In this document: in pieces, positions 40,301 through 44,030 of the stretch
Position numbering within the stretch: position 1 is the stretch's first letter
Layout of the letters: each line of letters starts with the position of its first letter
Assembly (NCBI GenBank): GCA_020284085.1
Contig: JACEVL010000671.1
Coordinates: 110,001-174,000 of the forward strand
Origin: Aporrectodea caliginosa
Taxonomy: Eukaryota; Annelida; Clitellata; Crassiclitellata; Lumbricidae
Length of the DNA: 64,000 nucleotides
Direction of reading: 5' to 3'
The notes under the pieces: generated by a model
The model's input: only the letters and a program-made list of their open reading frames with translations
Told to the model about the DNA's origin: nothing
The model's database searches: none
Position numbers and translations under genes: made by a program

Positions 40301-42064
40301 TAAGCGTCGAAGACGACCTTGCAGAGGTGCGTCAGAAGATCGGTTACTGTGCGCAGTTTGACTCCATCATCGACCAACTGACTGTTCATGAGACGCTCTG
40401 GATGTACGCATGCGCACACGGAATCCCACTTCACGCCACGGAACAGATCATAGATCGGCTGATGCAACATCTGACGCTCAAGCCATACACTGACAAACGG
40501 GCTGGAAATCTCAGGTGATTTTGAAAGACCGATAATTTCTTTCCTGTTGGCGCCCCTAGGCGAAGAACTCGTCTGCGGCAGAAACTAAGGGTCGAAAATT
40601 CGACCAGCCGAAAAGAGTTTGCCCCCCCCCCTCCTTCTAAGAAACCAAGAAATTGACGGTCTATCCGATATCTCGAATCTTAGTGCACGATCCAAACAGT
40701 ATCTGTTTTGAAAAATTAAAACTTATCTTTTCATACCTTACAATTGTTTTGGTGTAATTTCTTGTTACCTTACTGTGCGTAAGATACGATACGTCTTAAT
40801 GATTTTCAACAACCTTTACGTGGCATTACCCTTTCTCTAACTGTTACCTGGCATTACGTTTTCGTACCATACCGCTGTTGTCGTGTTGGTACTTTTTATG
40901 GCTTAACTTGCGCTTAGTTACATTAACCTGCCTTATGTCATCATAATTTACCATAGCATAACATGCCTTAATAAATAAACTTGTTCTGTTCATTGTTTTA
41001 CGTTGTTTGTAGCGGTGGAAACAAGCGTAAGTTATGCGTGGCCGTTGCGTTGATGGGAAATCCGACGGTCGTCTTCCTCGATGAACCGACAACGGGCGTC
41101 GATCCAGAAGCCAGAAGACACGTCTGGAATACTCTGGCCGCCACACGAAACGCCGGCGCCACCATCATACTCACGTCGCACAGGTACATTCACGTGTTCA
41201 ATAATTATTACGGCTGCTTATGCTGAAAGACTCAAAATGGCTGTTATATGAAGAACACATCATCAGTCTATTAATTAACTAATCAATCAATCCACTGATC
41301 TACCTAAATAAGACGTTTTTATTAGGTCTACTTCATTAAGTGAAAGTGTAAAGCCTTCCATTCATTCAAAACATCCACAATTCCACATGCATATTTGCAT
41401 CTGTACATACAATACATAGAAGTACATATACAGATACATGCATACGTATATGCGTAAATATTTGGCTATTTGTACAGCGCCTTTGGAGAACCTTCTATTT
41501 TCGCTTGCATAGCTAATACCATTACATACACTTTATAATTTACATAATGACATGCATCATTACAGAGATGTTCAACAGAAAGATTTTGTTGCAGCAAAAA
41601 TTAATGACGTGTTTTGTTTTCCCAGTATGGAAGAATGCCAAGCCATTTGTACTCGGATGGGAATCCTCGTCAACGGTCAGTTCCTCTGCCTTGGGAGCCT
41701 CCAGCACCTCAGGGATAGGTTCAGCGATGGATTCTCGCTCAGCATCAAACTCCAGCGCTCAGCTGGCACGGAACAACTCACGGAACTAGAGGAACGCATT
41801 CAGCAACTGAAGACTTTCGTCAGGCGAAAGTTTCCAGAGAGCATCCTCAAGGACCACCACGAGAACCTTCTTAACTACCAGGTCAAGACACGGAGTTTTA
41901 AATGGTCTGAAATTTTCGGAATTATGGAGAAGGCGAAGGTGACGTACCAGATCGAGGACTATTCGGTGGGACAGACGACTCTGGAGCAGCTGTTCATCGG
42001 ATTTGCCCGTCAGCAGCGAGGGCCGCAAGAAATTTCCAAGAAGAAATGCTTTGGACTTTGCTAA
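740..42064 (+). CDS. ABCA3: ABCA gene 1, ABCA3-like full ABC transporter (20 exons, one frameshift)
   Basis: Coding exons: 740-783, 4234-4544 (duplicate 7459-7769), 8538-8771, 9059-9316, 10076-10313, 11425-11598, 12416-12597, 13135-13281, 14887-15010, 15531-15685, 18288-18443, 19324-19534, 24944-25193, 27601-27677, 29751-30624, 32546-32670, 32952-33191, 39815-40514, 41013-41183, 41626-42064. Junctions are GT-AG and phases agree throughout. The sum is 5110 nt, one more than 1703 codons, because of a surplus base near 9229. The corrected product is about 1702 residues, against 1704 for human ABCA3. Order: TMD1 with large extracellular loop, NBD1 (Walker [28 protein letters not shown]), TMD2, NBD2 ([27 protein letters not shown]). 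ABCA proteins are membrane lipid transporters or floppases; the substrate is unknown. It is either a very recent pseudogene or a gene with one sequence error. Confidence 0.9.
784..1299 (+). other. Intron 1, proximal part
   Basis: Non-coding, AT-rich sequence after the exon 1 donor. The first 200 bp resemble the equivalent positions after both gene-2 exon-1 copies (ACGTTAACA..GCTTTGAAC..GTTGTGA and CTCTTAGTA..GCTTCAACTCGCTGA). This shows that the paralogy extends into the intron. No gene is seen. Confidence 0.6.
1311..2314 (+). mobile_element. 5'-truncated LINE (reverse transcriptase C-terminal half), copy 1
   Basis: Encodes the C-terminal part of a non-LTR reverse transcriptase: [20 protein letters not shown], the catalytic FADD in [10 protein letters not shown], an INIGKTKSM segment, and a tail with WVGHVLRG and GKRGRGRPR. 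It ends in a short (AAG)n tail and is flanked by an 11-bp target-site duplication, AAGCTCCCCAG, at 1300-1310 and 2315-2325. This copy is dead: a base is missing near 1687 relative to copy 2 and an in-frame TAG replaces TGG near 1902. The clade is not assigned. Confidence 0.85.
2326..2953 (+). other. Intron 1 sequence between LINE and hAT-like element
   Basis: Unique-looking intronic sequence with a run of CAGACAGACAGA-type words near 2790-2950. No convincing coding capacity or RNA gene. The same sequence recurs at 5551-6178 through the tandem duplication. Confidence 0.5.
2954..4168. mobile_element. hAT-like non-autonomous element, copy 1
   Basis: The ends are imperfect inverted repeats: CAGTGGCGTACCGA on the left and the complement of CAGAGGCGTACGGAG on the right. 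Each is followed by a GGCGGCAC/GGCGGCATTT-type subterminal block rich in CGCCCC. CAGNGGCG ends are typical of hAT elements. I could not find a clean 8-bp target duplication and no transposase is visible. Confidence 0.5.
4234..4544 (+). CDS. ABCA3: ABCA gene 1 exon 2, copy a
   Basis: A TGTGTTACAG acceptor precedes the N-terminal ABCA hallmark [20 protein letters not shown], then TM1 (about residues 35-55) and the start of the large extracellular loop, ending [14 protein letters not shown] before a GTACGT donor. Residues about 15-118. The exon is 311 nt, not a multiple of three, so splicing both copies into one mRNA would break the frame. The copies must be mutually exclusive, or only one is used. 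Confidence 0.9.
4675..4681. other. Duplication junction with 7-bp filler
   Basis: Between the end of copy 1 and the start of copy 2 there are seven bases, CTTTTAA, found in neither flank alignment. This resembles filler at an end-joining junction. It could also be an assembly seam. Confidence 0.6.
4682..5540 (+). mobile_element. LINE reverse transcriptase fragment, copy 2
   Basis: Same reverse transcriptase as copy 1 but starting inside the RT domain at [10 protein letters not shown]. It stays open through [14 protein letters not shown], the [11 protein letters not shown] segment and WVGHVLRG. It then shifts frame after GRMVGKK because of one extra A, losing the GKRGRGRPR end seen in copy 1. 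Confidence 0.85.
6179..7393. mobile_element. hAT-like non-autonomous element, copy 2
   Basis: Identical, as far as I can see, to 2954-4168. It was duplicated with the surrounding 3.2-kb unit and did not transpose independently. Confidence 0.5.
7459..7769 (+). CDS. ABCA3: ABCA gene 1 exon 2, copy b
   Basis: Identical in sequence to 4234-4544, including the TGTGTTACAG acceptor and GTACGT donor. Either copy joins exon 1 (phase 2) and exon 3 (phase 1) equally well, so both would make the same protein. Its selection is neutral unless the copies are regulated differently. Confidence 0.85.
7770..8369 (+). other. Intron 2 sequence
   Basis: Unique intronic sequence containing several GGTATCG/ATGGTATG-type words near 8100-8190. 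No gene or RNA recognised. Confidence 0.5.
8370..8479 (+). mobile_element. L2-like LINE 3' tail with (GAAT)n
   Basis: The words GAGCGCCTCTGA and GGGGCGCTATATAAAT followed by a run of GAATGAATGAAT are a 3' end seen at least four more times in this window, on several LINE and SINE tails. It fits a 3'-end-only L2-like fragment. Confidence 0.6.
8538..8771 (+). CDS. ABCA3: ABCA gene 1 exon 3 (extracellular loop 1)
   Basis: A GGTATAG acceptor is followed by [25 protein letters not shown] and [20 protein letters not shown], ending at a CCAGGTATT donor. Residues about 119-196 in the extracellular domain between TM1 and TM2. The gene-2 equivalent at 59860-60069 has the same phase. Confidence 0.85.
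9059..9316 (+). CDS. ABCA3: ABCA gene 1 exon 4, with 1-nt frameshift
   Basis: Starts after CGTTGTAG and encodes [18 protein letters not shown], then [20 protein letters not shown]. At 9226-9232 (GCTTTAT) the frame must advance one base to continue as [16 protein letters not shown] and [11 protein letters not shown], which is TM2 and its cytosolic end. In the corrected frame the segment has the same length as human ABCA3, so this is a clean one-base excess and not a missed intron. As written, translation would stop 30 codons later inside the intron. Confidence 0.85.
9317..10075 (+). other. Intron 4
   Basis: Contains a short (GTAT)n run near 9474-9497 and a pyrimidine-rich stretch near 9860-9990. 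No gene recognised. Confidence 0.5.
10076..10313 (+). CDS. ABCA3: ABCA gene 1 exon 5 (TM3-TM4)
   Basis: After a CACAG acceptor it encodes [18 protein letters not shown], then two hydrophobic spans around residues 300-322 and 335-357. KLMG matches the ABCA coupling segment before TM3. It ends at AAAG/GTAAGG in phase 1. Confidence 0.9.
10446..10756 (+). mobile_element. Decayed LINE RT C-terminus
   Basis: Open reading of about 100 codons including [19 protein letters not shown], a motif found near the C-terminal end of CR1/L2-like reverse transcriptases, and ending [13 protein letters not shown]. Intermediate motifs are eroded, so this is an old fragment inside intron 5. Confidence 0.6.
10757..11424 (+). 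other. Intron 5 remainder
   Basis: Includes an AATTACAATTACAATTAC run near 10834-10851. No gene or RNA recognised. Confidence 0.5.
11425..11598 (+). CDS. ABCA3: ABCA gene 1 exon 6 (TM5)
   Basis: A TTTGCAG acceptor is followed by [20 protein letters not shown] (TM5), then the loop [20 protein letters not shown] and the start of the next hydrophobic stretch ([16 protein letters not shown]). Residues about 362-419. The donor is G/GTACGT, phase 1. Confidence 0.9.
11599..12415 (+). other. Intron 6
   Basis: Holds a short (CA)n run at about 11809-11822 followed by a CT-rich stretch. Otherwise nothing recognised. Confidence 0.5.
12416..12597 (+). CDS. ABCA3: ABCA gene 1 exon 7 (TM6)
   Basis: Reads [20 protein letters not shown], then a hydrophobic TM6 ([19 protein letters not shown]), ending [14 protein letters not shown] at a GTTAGT donor, phase 0. 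The Y-x-x-x-V-x-P-G-x-F-G-x-P-x-P-x-x-F-P pattern after TM6 is a strong ABCA hallmark. Residues about 420-480. Confidence 0.92.
12598..13134 (+). other. Intron 7
   Basis: Purine-rich in its first 250 bases (GAAGAAAAA, AGAGATAGAAAGAAG). No gene recognised. Confidence 0.5.
13135..13281 (+). CDS. ABCA3: ABCA gene 1 exon 8 (linker into NBD1)
   Basis: [19 protein letters not shown] followed by [19 protein letters not shown]. This is the charged cytosolic linker after TM6 and the first beta strand of NBD1 (GIQIRGLTK). Residues about 481-529; 147 nt, phase 0 to 0. Confidence 0.88.
13490..13712 (+). mobile_element. L2/CR1-like LINE 3' end
   Basis: The frame [20 protein letters not shown], then ALSPSTRS, matches the C-terminal pattern of CR1/L2 reverse transcriptases (a basic segment, then a (F/L)WN-like LPxxIRS). 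It is followed by GAAGCGCCTCGGAGC and AATGAATG-type tail words. A decayed fragment in intron 8. Confidence 0.5.
13713..14886 (+). other. Intron 8 remainder
   Basis: Ends of one or more LINEs are suggested by a TTTGATTTGATTTGA run near 14496-14512 preceded by TTGGTTGCAATAAAAAAG, a common LINE 3' terminus. The rest is unique intronic sequence. Confidence 0.45.
14887..15010 (+). CDS. ABCA3: ABCA gene 1 exon 9 (NBD1 Walker A)
   Basis: Encodes [20 protein letters not shown], then [13 protein letters not shown]. The Walker A GHNGAGKT is intact, including the ATP-binding Lys. Residues about 530-570. Donor G/GTATAC, phase 1. Confidence 0.95.
15531..15685 (+). CDS. ABCA3: ABCA gene 1 exon 10 (NBD1 Q-loop)
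   Basis: [17 protein letters not shown], then [20 protein letters not shown] and REHLLFFAI. The Q-loop Gln lies in CPQHD. Residues about 571-622; ends at a GTTAGT donor in phase 0. Confidence 0.95.
15760..15955. repeat. Two (ATT)n microsatellites
   Basis: Runs of TTA/ATT at about 15760-15822 and 15888-15955 are separated by a short unique block. They lie within intron 10 and account for the poly-Ile or poly-Tyr open frames there. Confidence 0.95.
15956..18287 (+). other. Intron 10 remainder
   Basis: AT-rich, with a (TTTG)n run at about 16257-16298, homopolymer T runs near 17699-17730, and (TA)n with embedded TAGGGCCTATA palindromes at 18183-18252. A 133-codon open frame at 16243-16644 begins in the (TTTG)n run and I do not recognise it. 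No splice-compatible ABCA exon is missing here, because exons 10 and 11 join in phase. Confidence 0.5.
18288..18443 (+). CDS. ABCA3: ABCA gene 1 exon 11 (NBD1 signature)
   Basis: [20 protein letters not shown], then the ABC signature [20 protein letters not shown] before a GTAAAC donor. Residues about 623-674; phase 0 to 0. Confidence 0.95.
18444..19323 (+). other. Intron 11
   Basis: Contains a pair of related segments: ATCATCGGATGACCTTGTAG near 18727 and ATCATCGGATGATCTTGTAG near 18872. Each is followed by TTCAAGGTCA/TTCAAGGCCA and a GGAGCTACAAGCG/GGAACTGCAAGCG word. They look like a degenerate two-unit tandem repeat. Confidence 0.45.
19324..19534 (+). CDS. ABCA3: ABCA gene 1 exon 12 (NBD1 Walker B, H-loop)
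   Basis: Walker B with catalytic Glu in [11 protein letters not shown], then the H-loop His in [18 protein letters not shown] and [17 protein letters not shown]. Residues about 675-744. The 5.4-kb intron that follows hosts a nested transposon. Confidence 0.95.
19585..19640. repeat. (TA)n microsatellite, left flank of transposon
   Basis: A pure (TA)n run directly abuts the TTAGGGTG end of the transposon. A matching (TA)n run abuts the other end at 23921-23981. Confidence 0.9.
19781..20627 (+). mobile_element. 5'-truncated LINE, RT C-terminus with (TAG)n tail
   Basis: Encodes NNLRLNV-type residues then [44 protein letters not shown] and [14 protein letters not shown], ending GVLAKQ. This is the thumb and C-terminal part of a CR1/Jockey-group reverse transcriptase. 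The 3' end is a (TAG)n array at 20528-20625. AAACGA occurs at both borders and may be a short TSD. The same family is inserted in the opposite orientation at 22095-23301. Confidence 0.85.
20724..22094 (+). CDS. Transposase, N-terminal and catalytic part (interrupted gene)
   Basis: An open frame of about 455 codons before the LINE insertion. It starts with an acidic, Ser-rich leader (residues 15-35) and a KRRRG patch. Probable RNase-H-fold catalytic residues are D123 in [11 protein letters not shown]190 in [10 protein letters not shown], a CxxH motif in CRHH (219-222), and E431 in [16 protein letters not shown]. CxxH after the second Asp is reported for hAT, MULE, P and Kolobok-type transposases. 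The N-terminal LDDLFDxAHADAL region seen in the relative at 36214-36492 is absent, probably lost upstream. The frame resumes exactly at 23302. Similar proteins are common in cnidarian and arthropod genomes, from memory. The superfamily is uncertain. Confidence 0.8.
22083..22094. repeat. Target-site duplication of nested LINE (left)
   Basis: AGCATGCGAAAC occurs here and again at 23302-23313, directly flanking the LINE at 22095-23301. It spells the codons S-M-R-N of the transposase on both sides. Confidence 0.92.
22095..23301 (-). mobile_element. 5'-truncated LINE inserted in the transposase gene
   Basis: Minus-strand reverse transcriptase: [32 protein letters not shown], catalytic YADD in [31 protein letters not shown], and YAAPAWWGL. 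There is a frameshift in the C-terminal region near 22570 and a (TAG)n tail (22096-22131 as CTA on the plus strand). It is bounded by a perfect 12-bp TSD. Same family as 19781-20627. The frameshift makes it non-autonomous. Confidence 0.92.
23302..23652 (+). CDS. Transposase C-terminal part
   Basis: Continues the transposase in the same frame after the [24 protein letters not shown], then [20 protein letters not shown], and the terminal helix [20 protein letters not shown] before SSQKH and a stop. The [15 protein letters not shown] motif is also found in the relative on the minus strand at 35731-35931, which ties the two elements to one family. Combined length is about 567-569 residues. Confidence 0.8.
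   Translation, partial: SMRNNQGSDEPPKRLPPIHNPPTKALNDFFTTSTTKIFQILGLDDSFLDRDPQQWESEQSYSEAKNIISALKVTNDLAEKGVALMQSFNEALVRNEEENSLFCKWWSTIETSSQKH
23921..23981. repeat. (TA)n microsatellite, right flank of transposon
   Basis: Pure (TA)n run abutting the ACACCCTA right terminus of the transposon. Confidence 0.9.
23982..24943 (+). other. Intron 12 remainder
   Basis: Intronic sequence between the transposon and exon 13. Several short open frames overlap on both strands at 24270-24720 but none shows a recognisable domain. A CTACTACTACTACTAATAG run lies near 24909. Confidence 0.5.
24944..25193 (+). CDS. ABCA3: ABCA gene 1 exon 13 (post-NBD1 region)
   Basis: [20 protein letters not shown], then [20 protein letters not shown], and [17 protein letters not shown] at a GTCAGT donor. 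[14 protein letters not shown] is the conserved ABCA motif closing the first half. Residues about 745-827, phase 2 at the end. Confidence 0.93.
25488..25935 (+). mobile_element. hAT-like MITE with ATTAATCGATTAATCG ends, copy 1
   Basis: Rich in overlapping ATCGATTAATCG words at both ends. The interior (CGGCTTGTTCGATTAA, TAATAATGTGAAAC, AAAGATGGCGAAATTA) matches, in reverse orientation, the element at 42823-43319. An ATG at 25603 opens a 40-codon frame ([13 protein letters not shown]..) that could be a transposase first exon. The ends of this copy are eroded. Confidence 0.6.
25936..26864 (+). other. Intron 13, middle part
   Basis: Contains a probable LINE or SINE 3' end at about 26430-26516 (GTGTCAATAAAACGAATATC then an ATC run). 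No gene otherwise. Confidence 0.45.
26865..27056 (+). mobile_element. L2-like LINE 3' end
   Basis: The frame [18 protein letters not shown] fits the conserved FxxxGPxxWNxLP close of CR1/L2 reverse transcriptases. It is followed by GGGAGCGCCTCTGATTAG and TGCGCTATATAAATT tail words and an ATACAATACAACAC run. Confidence 0.65.
27428..27525. repeat. (CA)n microsatellite
   Basis: Interrupted CACACA run in intron 13. It explains the Val-Cys repeat open frame on the minus strand. Confidence 0.95.
27601..27677 (+). CDS. ABCA3: ABCA gene 1 exon 14 (77-nt linker microexon)
   Basis: Acceptor TGAACACAG and donor C/GTAAAC enclose 77 nt, which exactly satisfy the phases left by exon 13 (phase 2) and exon 15 (phase 1). 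It reads [20 protein letters not shown] and KLHDNSH. This corresponds to the poorly conserved R-V-G-x linker after EEVFL in ABCA proteins. Identification rests on phase, position and open frame. Confidence 0.75.
27678..28587 (+). other. Intron 14, first part
   Basis: CAGTGGCGGCGCTACCGTAG at 27743 looks like a hAT-type terminus followed by GGTCATTTGACCTGCC words. I could not find its partner end. The remainder is AT-rich intron. Confidence 0.4.
28588..28750 (+). mobile_element. tRNA-derived SINE, family 1, plus orientation
   Basis: The head GATCCTGAGTGGCCGAGTGG carries an A-box-like TGGCCGAGTGG and a B-box-like GGTTCGCTTCC about 40 bp later. The body has TTATCAGAGATTAATTTCTC and GGTGGCTCGGTCGCATTATA and ends in an ACAATACAACAC tail. 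A reverse-orientation copy with a perfect TSD is at 47827-48036. Confidence 0.8.
28761..29000 (+). mobile_element. tRNA-derived SINE, family 2
   Basis: GGGGCGCGGTGGTATAAGGG head with A-box-like and GGGTTCGAATCC B-box motifs, a central GGGACCCTGGGCAAGTCCTT segment, and an L2-like 3' part (GGAGCGCCTCTGAATGGG, GGGGCGCTATAACAAG) ending in ACAATACAATAC. This fits a tRNA head fused to a LINE-derived tail. Confidence 0.75.
29001..29750 (+). other. Intron 14, last part
   Basis: A short perfect inverted repeat lies at about 29651-29697: TGCAACAAGATGTCAGTC / GACTGACATCTTGTTGCA around a GTGTT loop. Otherwise nothing recognised. Confidence 0.5.
29751..30624 (+). CDS. ABCA3: ABCA gene 1 exon 15 (TM7, extracellular loop 2, TM8-TM9)
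   Basis: 874 nt, the largest exon. [35 protein letters not shown], then TM7 (about residues 886-908, [16 protein letters not shown]). A roughly 190-residue extracellular domain with several N-glycosylation sequons follows. TM8 begins near [35 protein letters not shown] is the conserved coupling segment before TM9. Donor TG/GTTGGT, phase 2. Confidence 0.93.
30686..32010. mobile_element. Non-autonomous element with TACCGTAAAACGGGG ends
   Basis: Perfect terminal inverted repeats TACCGTAAAACGGGGTTGCT at 30686 and its complement ending at 32010, with subterminal GGGGTGACTTTGGCCC/GGGCCAAAGTCACCCC words in opposite orientation. About 1325 bp with no transposase. The outer TA on each side could be a TA target duplication, as in Tc1/mariner-type elements; that is inference. 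Confidence 0.8.
32011..32135. repeat. Dispersed purine-rich repeat, copy 1
   Basis: A stretch beginning AAGTAAAGACAAGAAAACTT and continuing GAACAAAATTGGCAGGAGGA, then AGAACGAGGATTGTAATAAG, recurs with a few differences at 33211-33335 in intron 17. This copy directly follows the right end of the TACCG element. Confidence 0.8.
32546..32670 (+). CDS. ABCA3: ABCA gene 1 exon 16 (TM10)
   Basis: [20 protein letters not shown], then [20 protein letters not shown]. The pattern L-Y-x-x-x-x-L-P-x-x-Y-x-x-S-x-x-F is a hallmark of ABCA TMD2. Residues about 1145-1186; phase 1 at the end. Confidence 0.95.
32952..33191 (+). CDS. ABCA3: ABCA gene 1 exon 17 (TM11 and loop)
   Basis: [14 protein letters not shown], then [20 protein letters not shown] and [11 protein letters not shown], then a Cys-containing loop ending PCCSG. 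FPxFCFxxxLxxxYxNY matches the ABCA segment before the last extracellular loop. Residues about 1187-1266. Acceptor TTGAAG/CG, donor CAG/GTAAAA. The acceptor lacks a strong pyrimidine tract. Confidence 0.88.
33211..33335. repeat. Dispersed purine-rich repeat, copy 2
   Basis: Second copy of the sequence at 32011-32135, starting 20 bp inside intron 17. It shares the AGTATAAGTAAAGAC context with copy 1. Confidence 0.8.
33620..35338. mobile_element. hAT-like element with TAGGGACCTGC ends and 8-bp TSD
   Basis: TAGGGACCTGC at the left and GCAGGTCCCTA at the right, with GATTCGATTCGA words inside each end. TGTTAAGT occurs at 33611-33618 and 35339-35346, an 8-bp TSD as expected for hAT (one extra T on the left). 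No intact transposase. A second element (34447-35240) is nested in it. Confidence 0.8.
34447..35240. mobile_element. Element with iterated GAGCGACATAAC termini
   Basis: The left end has at least five spaced copies of AAAGAGCGACATAAC-like words (34451-34580). The right end has at least five inverted copies, GTTATGTCGCTCTTTT (35110-35238). The middle has no coding capacity. The ends form a long imperfect inverted repeat built from one short motif. Confidence 0.75.
35731..35931 (-). pseudogene. Transposase C-terminal remnant
   Basis: Reads [20 protein letters not shown], then [20 protein letters not shown]. It aligns with the C-terminus of the transposase at 23302-23652 ([20 protein letters not shown]). 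No catalytic residues are present. Confidence 0.8.
36214..36492 (-). pseudogene. Transposase N-terminal remnant
   Basis: Reads [20 protein letters not shown], a basic stretch, then [20 protein letters not shown] and KIKEDREF before a TAA. After the stop the frame resumes LAQREK, so the TAA is a nonsense mutation within the domain. This N-terminal domain is missing from the larger copy at 20724. Confidence 0.7.
37276..37345. repeat. (TA)n microsatellite
   Basis: About 70 bp of (TA)n directly following the right end of the transposon. A shorter TATATATATA run precedes the left end. Confidence 0.9.
37610..38060. repeat. Three-unit satellite-like repeat, about 160-167 bp
   Basis: Units start at about 37616, 37777 and 37944 with TGTAATATCTCTAACGTTAC-like sequence. 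Each contains TCATTTCTGACATTGTTTTC, a CATTCGGGGGTCATCTTTAC word and AAAGGTCAAGGTCA-type half-sites. No coding potential. Confidence 0.85.
38248..38645 (-). mobile_element. Reverse transcriptase remnant, possibly R2/NeSL-like
   Basis: A minus-strand open frame starts [20 protein letters not shown], then [30 protein letters not shown]. The LxxNPxK and KxxxWVV elements resemble the thumb region of R2/NeSL-type non-LTR reverse transcriptases. The expected YLG is disrupted (CYYARL). Assignment is tentative. Confidence 0.4.
38825..39600 (-). mobile_element. L2-like LINE 3' half, decayed
   Basis: Minus-strand fragments in order: [39 protein letters not shown], then in another frame [15 protein letters not shown], then [13 protein letters not shown] and a frame-broken [12 protein letters not shown]. 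These are the C-terminal landmarks of CR1/L2 reverse transcriptases in the correct order. The 3' end has GGGAGCGCCTCTGTG. Multiple frameshifts. Confidence 0.75.
39815..40514 (+). CDS. ABCA3: ABCA gene 1 exon 18 (TM12, NBD2 Walker A and Q-loop)
   Basis: After a TTTTGAAG acceptor: [22 protein letters not shown]12 (about residues 1286-1308), a linker, then NBD2 beginning [20 protein letters not shown]. Walker A is [17 protein letters not shown] and the Q-loop is [20 protein letters not shown]. Ends NLR with an AG/GTGATT donor, phase 2. 700 nt. Confidence 0.95.
40515..41012 (+). other. Intron 18
   Basis: No gene. Contains a C9 homopolymer near 40621 and CATTACC/GCATTACG words. Confidence 0.6.
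41013..41183 (+). CDS. ABCA3: ABCA gene 1 exon 19 (NBD2 signature, Walker B, H-loop)
   Basis: [20 protein letters not shown], then [20 protein letters not shown] and IILTSHR. Signature (SGGNKRK, usual for ABCA NBD2), Walker B with Glu and the switch His are all present. Phase 2 donor AG/GTACAT. Confidence 0.95.
41626..42064 (+). CDS. ABCA3: ABCA gene 1 exon 20 (C-terminus)
   Basis: [40 protein letters not shown], a regulatory segment, then [20 protein letters not shown] and KKCFGLC before TAA. DYSVxQxxLEQxFxxFA is the conserved C-terminal ABCA motif. Residues about 1557-1702. Confidence 0.95.
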
Positions 42065-42212
42065 GAAGAAGGAAGCGAAGAAGAAGAAAAAGAAATAGGA
42101 AATGTCAAATGTTTTACCATTCGCAACTGCGCCATACACTGATCTGGGATTTATATTGTGAAGCAACATGAACATAAGAAGATAAAACAACTATAAAAAT
42201 ATTTTTTTGATC

Positions 42213-42218
42213 ATTAAA
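42213..42218 (+). terminator. Probable polyadenylation signal ATTAAA
   Basis: ATTAAA lies about 150 bp after the stop codon in an AT-rich context followed by TTCTTATTTAATTACTTTAT. It is the second most common vertebrate poly(A) hexamer; use here is inferred. Confidence 0.45.
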
Positions 42219-42822
42219 ATTCTTATTTAATTACTTTATGAATGTCTCTGACGCGTTGTGAATACACAACACATCTTGTCATCCGGTCATTTCACTTGAA
42301 AAAGGAAACTCCATCTGATAACTCTTTATTGTTGTTTCTAATTTGTAACTTTTATCACGTAAGTTGTGTTACCAAAACCCACCCGCAATCAGATCAAAAT
42401 TCCGAATATCAGTTCATAAGCCAAGAGGCAGGCTCTGGGGGGGGGGAAAGCAGTTTGAGAAAAGCATAGCTGAAGTTGAGAACAAAACATAAGGGCTGAG
42501 GGGAACAAAAATCAGCTAATACTGCTCCAGTGTATATTGTTTCTCAGTATATCAGTGCCATTTTTTTAACGTTTGAAGTGAATCATCAGTAGCTATTCTT
42601 TTGAAGAATTCTGAGTTTATTCCTAGTTTTGGCCTATTAGTCTAAAAAGGTGTGTTTCCAGTAGCAGAGGTTTAAAAAATTGGGTTGATAGATAGGAAAT
42701 TTCTTTTGTAAAATATTTTTATCGAATGCTATAATAAAAAGGCAATTTGAAGGCACGAAAACTGGATGCTGTACAGTAGGAAAGTAGATAAAGTCTAGGA
42801 GTGGGTGTTGTAATTTAAAATG
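42219..42822. other. Intergenic sequence after ABCA gene 1
   Basis: No gene seen. Contains a G9-type homopolymer near 42438. Confidence 0.5.
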
Positions 42823-43319
42823 TAGGGCTGGTACTGACTAAAATATTAATCGATTAATCACCAAAAATTAACTTCAATTAATCGACTAAATTTGATTAAT
42901 TTGGTACCTATTAAGTAAAGCATGAAAAACTGTCTAAAACGTAGTAACTGAGTCATTTACTACTTTCTATCTACAAAGACTTCAACCATTCTGCATAGGC
43001 ATAGGCTACTGAAGGCGATAAGTCAGCTATGTTTCGAACCACGGTAAGTGAACTGTTTATTGCAATGAAGACCGTTAATTTTGTCGCCATCTTCGACTTT
43101 TTCATCAGCATTTTCTCAAATGTAAAAATGATCGCTCAATTTTTCACTCACACGTTTCACATTATTTATTATTGATCGTTATAATATTGTTTACTCTGGA
43201 AATTGGCCGTTTGATATCATGAAATAAGTAAAAAACTTAATCGAACAAGCTGAAATTAATCGATTACAATTTTCTTTAACGATTAATCGATTAATTAATC
43301 GCTAAAATCTGCAGCCCTA
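42823..43319 (-). mobile_element. hAT-like MITE with TAGGGCTG ends, copy 2
   Basis: TAGGGCTG at 42823 and CAGCCCTA at 43312-43319, with ATTAATCGATTAATC words at both ends. The body matches 25488-25935 in the opposite direction (TAATCGAACAAGCTGAAATT; TTTCACATTATTTATTATTG). The flanks share a TTAAAA core, so an 8-bp TSD is possible but imperfect. Confidence 0.7.
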
Positions 43320-43429
43320 ATTAAAACTATTTTTAAAGAAAACGATTTGGGGCAATTTTTTCTCATTTGTTTCTCTGCCAAGTATACAAAATCAGTTACT
43401 GTACACTCCATACTACCCAGTAGTAAGGT

Positions 43430-43660
43430 TGCTAAAGAGTACAATTGCTAAGGAGGCTGTTCGCTTAGGACGACGGTTGCTGCGTAGTGTTGTTGCTCAG
43501 GATGACGTTTGCTTCTCTATTAAATCAATAATTGGAGTAGCGATCTGGGAACAAATTCCAATGGAAATACATTTATCCCCCGGCATCTGGGTATTCAAAA
43601 ACAAATTGAGCACCTACCTAATAGAATGTACTATAATAAACGACCTTGTCTAACCTTTCG
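43430..43660 (+). mobile_element. Decayed LINE RT C-terminus
   Basis: AIWEQIPMEIHLSPGIWVFK followed by NKLSTYLIE matches the WNxxPxxIRxSxSxxxFKxxLKxYL end of non-LTR reverse transcriptases. A LINE-type 3' tail (GATTGGTTGCAAAATAAACA and a TTGATTGATTGAT run) lies at 43998-44030. Confidence 0.65.
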
Positions 43661-44030
43661 TTCGTTGTGTGCATCGTAGTATTTAATCTCCTCTAAGTAG
43701 CTAAGTTTTCTTGTTTTAAATTGTATATTGATTCAATAGGGTTGAGCAACTGTTTCAGTTTCGTTTTCCCTGTTTTCTTGTTTTCGGTTCATTTCGTTTC
43801 TTTTCTGTTTTTTGCTTTAACTGTCACAATAGCCTACCCTCGATCACTGAAAGTATATTTGCAATGATAACCTTTCTTTAAAGGCCACCATTAATCATCT
43901 AATTTAATCTGTAATTCCTACTTAGCGGGATTCTTAATCCCTTCAGGGCCTCCTTTTTGTAGCCGAGGTGCAATATGTAAACCTGATGATTCTGTTTGAT
44001 TGGTTGCAAAATAAACATTTGATTGATTGA

